The position numbers and the translations under genes are program-made. A model generated the notes under the pieces. It was not told the DNA's origin and made no database searches. It saw only the letters and a list, made by a program, of their open reading frames with translations. Shown piece after piece: positions 20,585 through 29,650 of a stretch of DNA of 30,386 bases (the stretch's first letter is position 1; each line of letters starts with the position of its first letter). Source of the stretch: Phoronis ovalis (taxonomy: Eukaryota; Phoronida; Phoronidae); contig JAOXYB010031731.1 of assembly GCA_028565635.1 (NCBI GenBank), positions 1 through 30,386 on the forward strand, in the 5' to 3' direction.

Positions 20585-22890
20585 ACATTACGTAAATCAT
20601 GTGAATGATATTTTGTTGTATTCAAGAAAGTAAACATATTAAATCATTGGCAAAAACTGTTTTGGTTATTACATGCAGTTGTTATGCAGATGTAGCTTTG
20701 TAATTCTTTTTTTTTTTGTTACGAAGTTCATGGTAAACGTTTGTAATAACAATGTACATACATACATGTTAGTGTGCGTGTGGGGGGGGTTGATGATGTA
20801 ATTGCACCCAGTGAGTTGTTTAAAGAGATAGTTACATTATAAATTATAAACATGCTTATAGATGCAATAGGTGATATGTTTGCAGACACAACTATGTGTA
20901 AAAATAGCTCGTTTACTACGAATAGATGGTCATAGTTTGAACACAGAGTGTCAGGCTTGATGCATTTCGTGTAACATCGTATGTGTGTAACAATCCATTT
21001 GGATTTTGGCACTGTTAATCTGATTTAGTGTTTAATGTAATAACGCATCTACAGGTATATTCGTATATTTTTTCAAATGATCAAAAAGCATGGTTTGAAG
21101 TAGGAATATGTGGTCCACCAGATTATCTGGTTTTTATGTAGGTAGCAGTCAAGTTGAGAGCATGATTTGAATTGTGGAAATGTGTTTAAACATACATTTT
21201 CTAAACTGGCGACTTCACTGTAGAAACTTGATATTTTCAAACTGGTGACTGTACTGCATCAGTTTTTAATAACGATTGGTTTGATGCAGTGGTGGGAACC
21301 GCACGGGAGGATATAACACAAACATATTATACATAGGATGTAAGTTACTTTACCAAAAATGTGTTGAAGCTGTTTGAACTGAACTGTAAAAGCTTTGCCA
21401 GCAAAAGTATTGTCAAATGATTATTATTGTATTTTTTTCCCATTATGCCAACTGGACATAATTGATGTCCCATTGGTGTATGGTTTGATTCTTCTATTAG
21501 GTGATCAGTATTTATTTATGAAGACCTAATGCCACGTACTATTCTGTTGTTGATTTGAAGAGATGTCAAATTTTATAAACAAACAGCTTCCAAGCTTGGA
21601 TATATTTAATTTTTGATACCTAGTGTGAATATGATTTCTATAGAAATTTTTGTTGTACTTTTCATTTGTGTATTTTGATACTATGTCATGATGCACTGAT
21701 TGGCGTGTTTTTGGAAAGGGTCTCTAGTGCAATGAATTGTTAGGTACATTTGCACCTGGTGACCTCTTGTTTAATTAAACTGTTTCTTGATAACACTGCA
21801 CCATATTTTATGACACTACTGAAAATTGTCCTTAAAATAGATTTAATAGTTTGGGTTATTCATAAATTCGATGAATCCTGTAACTCCCAAATTGTGACTT
21901 GTGGCGTAGCAGTAACTCCGTTTACTAATAGAATGGGTATTGCATCACAAAGCTTCTTCTCAGTGTCACATCTTCTGCACTGAGATGTTAGGAGTAAAAG
22001 TGATTTTTAGAAGGCATAAATATAAGCTAGGCAAGTTTTGTGTAGTCTTTAAATAAGCAGTTTTGAAAAAAAATACAAGATACTAAATGATATGTGTTTG
22101 TGTACTGGAGAATTTATTGAAAAAGGCTGACAATTTTTTTTTCGGGGCTATTTCGGTAATCATGCTTGTTAAAAAAAAACAACGTTAAAACTGTCTCTAT
22201 ATGAGGGCCAGGTACGTAACACTTATTCAGGTAGGAAAAAGCAGCAATTTTTAAAAAGGGTATGGTTTTTAACCCTGGTCTTGCTTAGAGTCCATTTTTG
22301 TGGTGGTAGTCTCGGGTTTTTTTAGTTGTTCGAAAGATTTTTGTTATGGATAGGGATTATAGCCTTTTTTCAGCCAATTAATGAGTATGATTACTCACAT
22401 TTTATTTGAGTGGCCCCTGAGTAAAACATACGTCATATTCACTGGTCAGCTGACAAATCCATACTGGGGTGAGGAGTTACTACCGCACATACATGTTTAT
22501 CACACATGGGAGACACGGAACTGCCATGTCACACATATCCTGTTGATAAAGAAATAAGAAAACCGCACCAGAAACAGAAAGCAGGATACTTTCCTACTAA
22601 AGTGTCAGCATTCATTAATGCCATGTGTCACCTAGAGGACCAACTAGAACTATTTGTTCAAAGAACTCAAAAATCAAAATTTAAATATCACAATTTAGAA
22701 AAAACAAATGCATCATCCTGTTTAAAAAATCCTGTGAATCCCAAATATGTTTCAGTTTGAATGTTGTGAAGTGAAATATTTGCAATCAAACTATTGGTGC
22801 ACTGGTGATAAATATTGGCTATCCAAATTATTTTCACAGCAAATATACAGGTAAATTAATTTGAGAAATAAGCTAGAATGGCAATAAACA
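20585..22890 (+). other. TRIP12 3' UTR / 3' flank
   Basis: No conserved coding sequence is seen. Candidate poly(A) signals are ATTAAA at 20638-20643 and AATAAA at 22883-22888, so both a short and a long 3' UTR are possible. A plus-strand frame of 84 codons (22506-22760) begins with a fair context, CACACATGG; it is Cys/Lys-rich and matches nothing I know. AT-rich repeat-like text lies at 22200-22290. Confidence 0.5.
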
Positions 22891-23339
22891 TTGAAATATT
22901 ATAATTCAAAAAATAAAAAATAATTAATTTTATTACTTTTTTTTATGACACTTGAGGTGCCTATCTGACCCCAATGTGAAATATGTTTAAGATAACTATT
23001 ATCACAATATTGAAAATTAAATTTTGTAATAAATCCAACACACTTTTTGACAATCATTTTGGATTCCAGACCACCAACCATCATAATCAAAATGTTCACT
23101 TCTAGTATCATCAAACATTTCCACAAAATTTATTTAACTCTGACCAGTACTTTCTGCAAATAGTTTGGACAAAATTAGCTAAAAAACAAGGCATTTGACT
23201 TTTTGTCATGTCTAAAGCCCATCATACTACTAGAATAACATATTGTGGTTTGTAGTCCTTTTTATTTGGGAAGTGCAATTTCTAAAGTAGTTCTGTTAAG
23301 AGTTGCATATGTCAAACAAGATGCTGGATACAATAACTT

Positions 23340-24120
23340 AAAAATTCGGATAGGCATTTGACCTACTTCTCCAGATCATGTTAAAATGGCCTTCGTGAAT
23401 CCACCTTTGAATCTTCCAGTCCATGTTCCATCTTTCTTGAAATGGGAGCAATATGACATGACAGGAACAAACATAGCTGCCAATCGACCATCTTGGAAGT
23501 GATCAAAGTCAAAATTATAGCTGACCTGTACTTATCCTAATATGAAGGTGATTGGGTAAAAACTGAATTAATAATTGCCAGACAAACAAAGTATTTATAT
23601 GCACAACAATGTCAAACATTCGGATTGGCACAACCTATTTTTCGAGGTCATTCTAAAATATCACCTAGTCTAATGTGCCCAACAACCTATGGCCTTCATG
23701 AATGCGCCTTGTGATCGTCCAGTCAAACATACGTCTCTCGAAATGGGTGTAATGCCAACATGATATGTCCTCTCTCAACATACATGCATGTCCTGCCAGT
23801 TGGCCATATTGGAAGTAATCTTGGTCAGCATTACATCTAACCTGTACTTTGACCTGTACATGAAGCTGATCAGATAAAAACGGAAGCTGTTATTGTGACA
23901 TACAATATCGGGAACAAACATGGGCCCCAGTCCGCCATATTGGAAGTAATCTGGGTCAATGTTATAACTAACCTGTACATTAACCGTATTTACCCTGTAC
24001 CGAATATGAAGCTGATCGGGTAAAAACTGAAGCCGTTATTGCGAGACAAAGAAAGTGTTACATACAATGCAAGCAACAACAGTGACTAGTGTACGACTAT
24101 ATGCCCACCACTGTGTGAAT
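23340..24120 (-). repeat. Array of the dispersed repeat family between convergent genes
   Basis: Related units follow one another: CATTTGACCTACTTCTCCAG and CTTCCAGTCCATG (about 23355-23425), then a second copy from about 23620. GCCATATTGGAAGTAATC occurs at about 23802 and 23934, and GAAGCTGATC...AAAAAC at about 23864 and 24007. The spacing is near 270 bases between long units. The reverse complement occurs at 16330-16790 and a shorter copy at 5425-5720. I found no gene in it; the antisense frame at 24036-24269 is not convincing. Confidence 0.72.
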
Positions 24121-24282
24121 GAGCATGAAAAAGACCGGATGCAACAACACTGTCTTTCAGCTTTGCTGTAAATTCTGTCTTTGTCAGAACCTTCATTTAG
24201 CACATTATAATTAAGGCATTGTAAAGGATTTTTGATACGTTGAAAATAACAATATTTATGTTCAATCATGACATATTATACA

Positions 24283-24288
24283 TTTATT
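24283..24288 (-). terminator. Candidate poly(A) signal of the 269-residue gene
   Basis: On the minus strand this is AATAAA, about 540 bases after the stop codon at 24826. It is the clearest canonical hexamer I noticed downstream. The match is short, so this is weak support. Confidence 0.35.
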
Positions 24289-24794
24289 AGTTCCAACTTG
24301 TCCTTTTTAAGGCACTCAGTTCATATGAATGCAACCTTGTCTTAAATTATTTACCAACACCAGTAGTGCCATCTGGCAGAAAATAATGATGAATGCTGAA
24401 GCTATAATTTTCCATGTAGCAGCTTAAAAAGTCTAAGAAGTGGTACTGTAGTGACTTACAAAAAACACATATAATATATTCTCTTAAACTAATTCGTGAC
24501 ACTATTTCGATCATAAGATATATTATTGTAATATTGTAATTACATGTACAAAAAAGTGTTAATTATAAATGCCTTTTAACGATGTTAATGCTAAAATATT
24601 ATAAATGAAATCTAATGTGCAAATAAACTAAACTGAAATCTTAATTTTTAATGTTATTTAGCAGCTAATAATAAAAATACAATAATATACAAGTTAAATT
24701 GCTATAAAAATATAACTTAATATGTGTACTATGTTTCAACAAGTAGTCTAAATGTACTTTTTCATTCAAACTCCAAAGGACTTGAGATGCGACC

Positions 24795-24827
24795 TTGGAC
24801 ATATCTTGGACATATCTTGGACATATT
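24795..24827. repeat. 11-bp tandem repeat, three copies, at the stop codon
   Basis: TTGGACATATC occurs at 24795-24805 and 24806-24816, with TTGGACATATT at 24817-24827. It reaches into the stop codon (24826-24828) of the minus-strand gene, so the tandem lies at the start of its 3' UTR. Confidence 0.9.
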
Positions 24828-25006
24828 ATTCTTCACACATTTTGAAACATTGTCTACGATTCATCTCCAGAGGAAGTTGAAGAAATCCCATTCTCAGAGG
24901 ACCTTCAAGTTTTGGAACCTGGCCACAAACTTGAATAACATGTCGTTCCAACCAGATCTGACGATCTTGTATTTTTGTTGCTTCCATTGTTTTTGCATCA
25001 TCATGT
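24826..25006 (-). CDS. 269-residue gene, last coding exon
   Basis: The acceptor is GTATTTCAG. It encodes HDDAKTMEATKIQDRQIWLE, then R-H-V-I-Q-V-C-G-Q, and ends C-F-K-M-C-E-E before TAA. A 1.04-kb intron (25007-26043), in which I see nothing coding, separates it from exon 5. Confidence 0.83.
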
Positions 25007-28000
25007 CTGAAATACAATAAGGAACTTGATAGCTAATGCTGAATTGTCATAGAGATGTCAACTATTATGTATTTGTCTGTTCAGCATGTCTGTGCAGCTA
25101 TGGTATAATATGTATTTGTTTGTTCAACATTTATTTCCTAAGAAATTTAAATAAGGAACATAAAGCATTTTCATTTTTTTTACTTCCCGTGATTAAATGA
25201 AATTATAGAAAAACAATGTTTTTACTACACGTCGTACACAGGCACTTCAGCTAGTGTGTATAATGCATGAGTCCTAACTACAAGTGAGTAAATAACAAAG
25301 GACTTGGGATTTTTGGTGTATCAGCACAAAACTGAACATTAGAAGGATACTAGTGGTAAACCACGGATATTGATAGATGTAGGTCACGTAAGGCCGAGTT
25401 CAGACATGTTCATGTGACTCTCACAGTCAAAAAAATAATGATGCAAGAGTTTCAAAAATGCCCCGGGGCAAATAAATTAATTGTTTGAAATGCGAGCAAC
25501 AAAGACATACAATATTCAATAAAGTTTTTGTGCCTATTTTTGTCAAAATTGCTCAATAATTTTACAGATACAGTTGTACTTTTCTAGATAATGCAAATAT
25601 TTCAACAAAATTTTAGATTTTATATTTAATCTGGTACTTTGAACAGTGAAAAGCATGTTATAAAAACAGGTCAATGACCATGAAATCTGAACACCATACT
25701 CACATGTGGGCATTGTATATATAAATTTGATATGGGATAATTAATACACAAGTGTCCGATTGAAACAGAGCCGATAGGTTTTGCATGTGATTGTATCTTT
25801 CTAAATATTTGAAACTGAATTTCATCAATCCGTACAAATGGATAATTCAATATCGCAGTTGTTAAAAGAGTTCATTACTGAATTCTAGAAACCTAGGTCT
25901 AGCAAGTTCAAATTAAAACACAAGCATAATGTAGTAAATATATAAATCAACAATTTCTACAACAGTTAAAATATATTTTAATATTTAATAAAAGCTCACT
26001 AGAATATTTTTAAAAACAATCTATAAACATGATCATGAGTTACCTTTCATATCTTTGCAGCAGTTTTCGTGCTCTATATTTATGTTGCAGCAACTCCTCT
26101 ATGCTCTCATCATTGTGAAAACCTAGAATAAAAAAAAAACATATTATATTTATCACCACCACTAGGTGCTGTACTTGTCCAGTAAGATTCACTGTCACAT
26201 TTTCAATTAAGAAATCAAACAATTAAAGTAATAAATAAATACAGATGTGGAAGACATGCAATGCCCGCTCCGCATTACACAATACAAGGTGACACAAAAT
26301 AAACTCCACTCTTTTTATTAAAGTTTGACAAAAAAAATCTATTTTATTTTCCAAATTCCTCATTTTCTACTCTACCAATGTTCATCTGCAGCTCTATAAT
26401 AAATGTTATTTGAAGTGAACCTATTAAAACCTGTACAGCAACAATTAAAATGAATAAAAATATAGTTTTTAGGGATATTATTGGCACAGTCATCAAAGAA
26501 TTTACTCTTGCAAAGCAATTTTTTTATATTTTAATAACAAAGATATGTCTTAGGATTTATTTGATTACCAAACAATCACTCTTTAGAAAACTTGTATGTT
26601 GTTGCACATTTTATCTCAGTCAGTTCTGAAGAAGTGACATAACTCTAAAAGTGTTTACTTTGTGTCACCCTGTAAATACAACAGAGTAATGTGTCACTTG
26701 AGTTGGAGTAAAATATATACAGGGTAACTGATACAAAATAAATGGAATAATACACTTTTTGACAAAAATAGTTAATTTCTTTCTCACCTACTCTAGCCAA
26801 AAAGCTAGATCCTGGCACCACATCAGCAAATACTAAAGTAGTTGTTCAGTGTGATAAATTGCTGTTCAGAAACTGTTGAAAAAGATACCAACAAAAAGCA
26901 AAGAATAATGGACAAACATACGGTATGGAAATTTTAATTGTAAATAATTATATTTCTTTATTTGTTACCTAGTTTTGCCATATGAGAATAAAAATCTTCC
27001 CTAGTGACCTGGTCCAAATAGACTCCGTCCTCTAAGGCAACGTCAAGGGGATCAGGACTGAAAAGAAACATAATCTGTATCTTTTTTAGAGTTCAGTAAA
27101 TTTCTATTTCTAAGTAGGTCCTGAATTTCCAACATAACCGAGAAATCAAAATACACTGAATATCCGATGCAAGACAAAGTAACAAGTTTTCCTACCAACA
27201 GGTCAAAATACAAGTAAATTAATACAGTAAATGCAGAAGATAAGAAATGCAATGGTTTTTTGGATATCATCTGACTGTTATACTGCATGATTGTTTACTG
27301 GTTAATAATATATGGACTAAAGTCTGATGATAAATTGATAAAATTATTATGCAGATTATATTAAGCTCTAAGAGGGAGATTTTTCCTCACATTTGCATTA
27401 TAAATATATAATAATTTTATTACACTTCAGAAATATTACACAGCCACATGAAAATGTTGTTTACCTCTTAAGGACCTTAGTAACCTTGGAAACTTTATAT
27501 TGGTCACCATTTCTCCAATGCCCTAAAAACTCTAAAATAGTTCCCTTTTTAGGTAGTGGCATGTGGCTATTATGCGTGCAAACATCTTTATGAATAAATA
27601 CACTTGGCACAGTGGATGGAATCGGAGTACAGGAGCTGTAAATGTTAAAAAATATGGAAATGTAAACTTACAAAATTTCAGTTAGAATTGAAACACAGAC
27701 ATGACACACTGTACAATAACTACTTTTGCCCTTTATCATATAGTTGTTATATAGATCTTGAGAGGACTATAGTACAGCTTATATGTGCTCGTTTGCAGTT
27801 TGCCCCTAGAGTTACATATAAATATCAGACATCTGTGCACTGAACAGAATGAGAGCAACATACAAAATAAGAGAGATTAAGAGCAGCAACCACTTTCATG
27901 AAAAGCATTACGTTGCACAACATACATGGTGTATTGACCAGTAGTCCTGATCATTTTGCCAAGTATATTCTTGATCACCATTTACACAAACGCTTGTGCT

Positions 28001-28722
28001 GGGAATAACAAAAAAGATGACTGTGCTGATAAATATCAAAATTAAACTTACACAGAAGTTGGACCATCATAATCAATTACCCTTTCAATGAAACCATATT
28101 CCCCGTCATGCTTATATCGTTTCATCTGTCCAAAATGATGCGTTATATCTGTACTGCCCCCTATGAATGGATAGTCTTCAATTATGTATGGAACAAAGTC
28201 TTGTTCCATGAAAGCATATGGTGCTGCACGGAAATTTGGGCAAACAAGTTTTGTACCTACAACAACAGTACCAGACTTCTTAGTATTAATAAGGTATTAT
28301 GCAACTCCATGAGTAAATATTAATTTAATGTGTAAATAAATTTATTAATAATAAAAATTAAATTGCATTGTTATATTATAGTAAATATCATTTGAACAAA
28401 TTAGAGTTCAAATTTCAATGATAGAGATGTAAATATGTTGTTATCATCATTGTTATTCAAACCCTCAAAGCCATGAGGTATTTATAAAATTTGCATATAT
28501 CTTGCCAGTACTATTCATTATATGTGAATGCTCTCTTACATAATAGTCTTAAGTCAGCATAAATAGCTTGAGTAAATAAAGGACAATCACATCCAGATAG
28601 AACATCAGACTCACAAGAAGTAAAATCATGTATATACCTTCAGCAACGTGAAATGAAATCCTGAACTGTGTTTTTGCAAAATGTGTTATGAAAGAACTAC
28701 ATCCAGGATAGTCCTGGTTCAT
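24826..28722 (-). CDS. Unrecognised 269-residue protein, complete six-exon gene
   Basis: Coding exons in order are 28638-28722, 28052-28256, 27465-27635, 26969-27057, 26044-26122 and 24826-25006. Phases agree at every junction and total 810 bp with the stop. The start (MNQDYPGCSS, ATG at 28720-28722) is the most upstream ATG in frame after a TGA. There is no signal peptide or transmembrane segment. Residues 1-155 are rich in aromatic residues, Pro and Gly, with motifs such as HHFGQMKRYKHDGEYGFIER. Residues about 165-230 look helical and charged (HKYRARKLLQRYER). The C-terminus is MNRRQCFKMCEE. I do not recognise the family. Short aromatic and Pro-rich proteins with a charged helix are common among ciliary microtubule-associated proteins, but that is only a guess. 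The gene converges on TRIP12, and its promoter region lies in a large inverted repeat. Confidence 0.82.
26044..26122 (-). CDS. 269-residue gene, exon 5
   Basis: The acceptor is TTTTATTCTAG and the donor GTAACT. It encodes FHNDESIEELLQHKYRARKL, then L-Q-R-Y-E, an acidic-then-basic helical stretch. It ends with two bases of an Arg codon. Confidence 0.84.
26283..26674. mobile_element. TA-flanked inverted-repeat element (Tc1/mariner-type MITE candidate)
   Basis: The left end TACAAGGTGACACAAAATAA (from 26283) and the right end ...TTTACTTTGTGTCACCCTGTA (to 26674) are reverse complements over about 24 bases with three differences. Both ends carry TA, as expected for Tc1/mariner target sites. At about 390 bp with no transposase frame, it is non-autonomous. 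It sits in the intron between exons 4 and 5 of the 269-residue gene. Confidence 0.75.
26718..26785. repeat. Second terminus of the same MITE family
   Basis: TACAGGGTAACTGATACAAA, followed by ATAAATGG and CACTTTTTGACAAAAATAG, resembles the left end and first 55 bases of the 26283-26674 element. No matching right end was found, so this is a truncated copy. Confidence 0.55.
26969..27057 (-). CDS. 269-residue gene, exon 4
   Basis: The acceptor is TTTCTTTTCAG and the donor GTAACA. It encodes PDPLDVALEDGVYLDQVTRE and then D-F-Y-S-H-M-A-K-L, ending with one base of a Gly codon. Confidence 0.85.
27465..27635 (-). CDS. 269-residue gene, exon 3
   Basis: The acceptor is CATTTACAG and the donor GTAAAC. 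It encodes SCTPIPSTVPSVFIHKDVCT, then GTILEFLGHWRNGDQYKVSK and V-T-K-V-L-K. The overlapping plus-strand frame at 27393-27593 is a shadow. Confidence 0.83.
28052..28256 (-). CDS. 269-residue gene, exon 2
   Basis: The acceptor is GTTGTTGTAG and the donor GTAAGT. It encodes TKLVCPNFRAAPYAFMEQDF, then V-P-Y-I-I-E-D-Y-P-F, and ends G-P-T-S with two bases of a Val codon. Confidence 0.83.
28638..28722 (-). CDS. 269-residue gene, first coding exon
   Basis: It encodes M-N-Q-D-Y-P-G-C and KTQFRISFHVAE, ending with one base of a Gly codon before donor GTATAT. The frame stays open for 18 codons upstream of the ATG back to a TGA, so this ATG is the best start unless an upstream exon exists. The first ten bases of the CDS lie inside the inverted-repeat arm. 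Confidence 0.78.
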
Positions 28723-29061
28723 GATGTTTTGCACTAGCTCTTGACAATCTGACTTGTGAGCTGTGCTAAACAGTCATGGAAACTTATCTAGCCGATTACA
28801 GTGAAAGTGGCCCAAACTTCGAAATGTATGTAATTCCTACCTACTAATGAGTTCATATATCACCGTCCAGATACTCTCTGATTACCCAACGTTAATTCCC
28901 ACAACTCATATCCCCATTTGAAGCAACGGTACAGGCACACACGAACAAATTGCAAAACCAAAATTCTTTTCACATACTCTTCCGTCGTCTTCACTTCAAA
29001 ATAGCGTTTGCGCATGCGTTTAATAATGCCATCTGGCGGACTAGTGAAGTCAACATTGCGA
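28713..29061 (-). repeat. Large inverted repeat, left arm (promoter side of the 269-residue gene)
   Basis: Read on the minus strand from 29061 to 28713, this arm matches the plus strand 29147-29492 with about 20 substitutions and one 3-base gap by my hand alignment (about 94%). Its outer end holds the start codon of the 269-residue gene; its inner part should hold that gene's promoter and 5' UTR. Confidence 0.9.
29009..29018 (-). promoter_or_regulatory. NRF1-like palindromic site in the left arm
   Basis: TGCGCATGCG fits 10 of the 12 bases of the palindromic NRF1 consensus. It lies about 290 bases upstream of the minus-strand ATG at 28722, a usual distance for a TATA-less housekeeping-type promoter. 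Function is inferred from the motif only. Confidence 0.5.
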
Positions 29062-29146
29062 GTAAAGAGTACCCGAGAAAGTATACTACTTCTAAAGCTT
29101 CTTCTATATGCGGCTCCATATTTCAGAATGCGATATAAAAGCGTAT

Positions 29147-29492
29147 TCGCAATGTTGACTTCATTAGTCAGGCAGATGGCGTTATTTAACGCATGCGCAA
29201 ATGCTATTTTGCAGTGAAGACGATGGACGAGTTCTTGAAAAGAATTTTGGTTTTGCAATTTGTTCGTGTGTGCCTGTACCGTTGCTGCAAATGGTGATAT
29301 GAGTTGTGGGAATTAACGTTGGATAATCAGAGAGTATCTGGACGGTGATATATGAACTCATTAGGTAGGAATTACATACATTTCGAAGTTTGGGCCACTT
29401 TCATTGGAATCGGCTATATAATTTTCCATGACTGTTTAGCACAGCTCACAAGTCAGATTATCAAGAGCTAGTGCAAAACATCATGAACCAGG
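29147..29492 (+). repeat. Large inverted repeat, right arm
   Basis: This is the mirror copy of 28713-29061, separated from it by an 85-bp spacer (29062-29146). It carries the copied context TGCAAAACATCATGAACCAG at its outer end, now on the plus strand. An open frame of 132 codons on the minus strand (28860-29258) crosses both arms; it is a by-product of the repeat and no protein family is recognised. Confidence 0.9.
29190..29199 (+). promoter_or_regulatory. NRF1-like palindromic site in the right arm
   Basis: CGCATGCGCA is the mirror counterpart of the left-arm site. The core CGCATGCGC is unchanged although bases nearby differ. It would drive plus-strand transcription toward 29483 if active. 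Confidence 0.45.
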
Positions 29493-29650
29493 CCTACATC
29501 CAGGATAAATTTGATAACTTTATAAACGTATGGATTGTAATAAGTTGGGACAGGAGTGACAGGATTGTGTATATTTCTAGTGAACTGCATCCATCAATAA
29601 TTCATATGAATTTTCTTTTTGTAATGAGTGTTAGGATGAAGGAAGGATAA
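29483..29650 (+). CDS. Small frame starting at the duplicated start codon (55 codons)
   Basis: ATG at 29483 is the mirror copy of the 269-residue gene's start. It shares only M-N-Q before the arm ends, then continues into unrelated sequence (AYIQDKFDN...) to TAA at 29648-29650. No protein family is recognised. It is more likely an accident of the duplication than a gene, but a promoter copy lies upstream. Confidence 0.2.
   Translation: MNQAYIQDKFDNFINVWIVISWDRSDRIVYISSELHPSIIHMNFLFVMSVRMKEG

Noticed and set aside
20585-22890. A further coding gene inside the TRIP12 3' flank
   Set aside because: Frames there are short, without recognisable domains or linked splice sites; only the 22506-22760 frame is kept as a weak observation.
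24724-25020. Plus-strand 98-codon frame
   Set aside because: It is the shadow of the last exon of the minus-strand 269-residue gene, whose sense frame splices correctly.
24826-28722. Idea that the 269-residue gene is FBXO36, a neighbour of TRIP12 in vertebrates
   Set aside because: Its sequence has no F-box and does not resemble the FBXO36 protein as I know it.
28860-29258. 132-codon minus-strand frame and shorter plus-strand frames across the inverted repeat
   Set aside because: Similar peptides on both strands (M-Q-N-Q-N-S-F...) result from the mirror arms. No splice sites or known family support translation.
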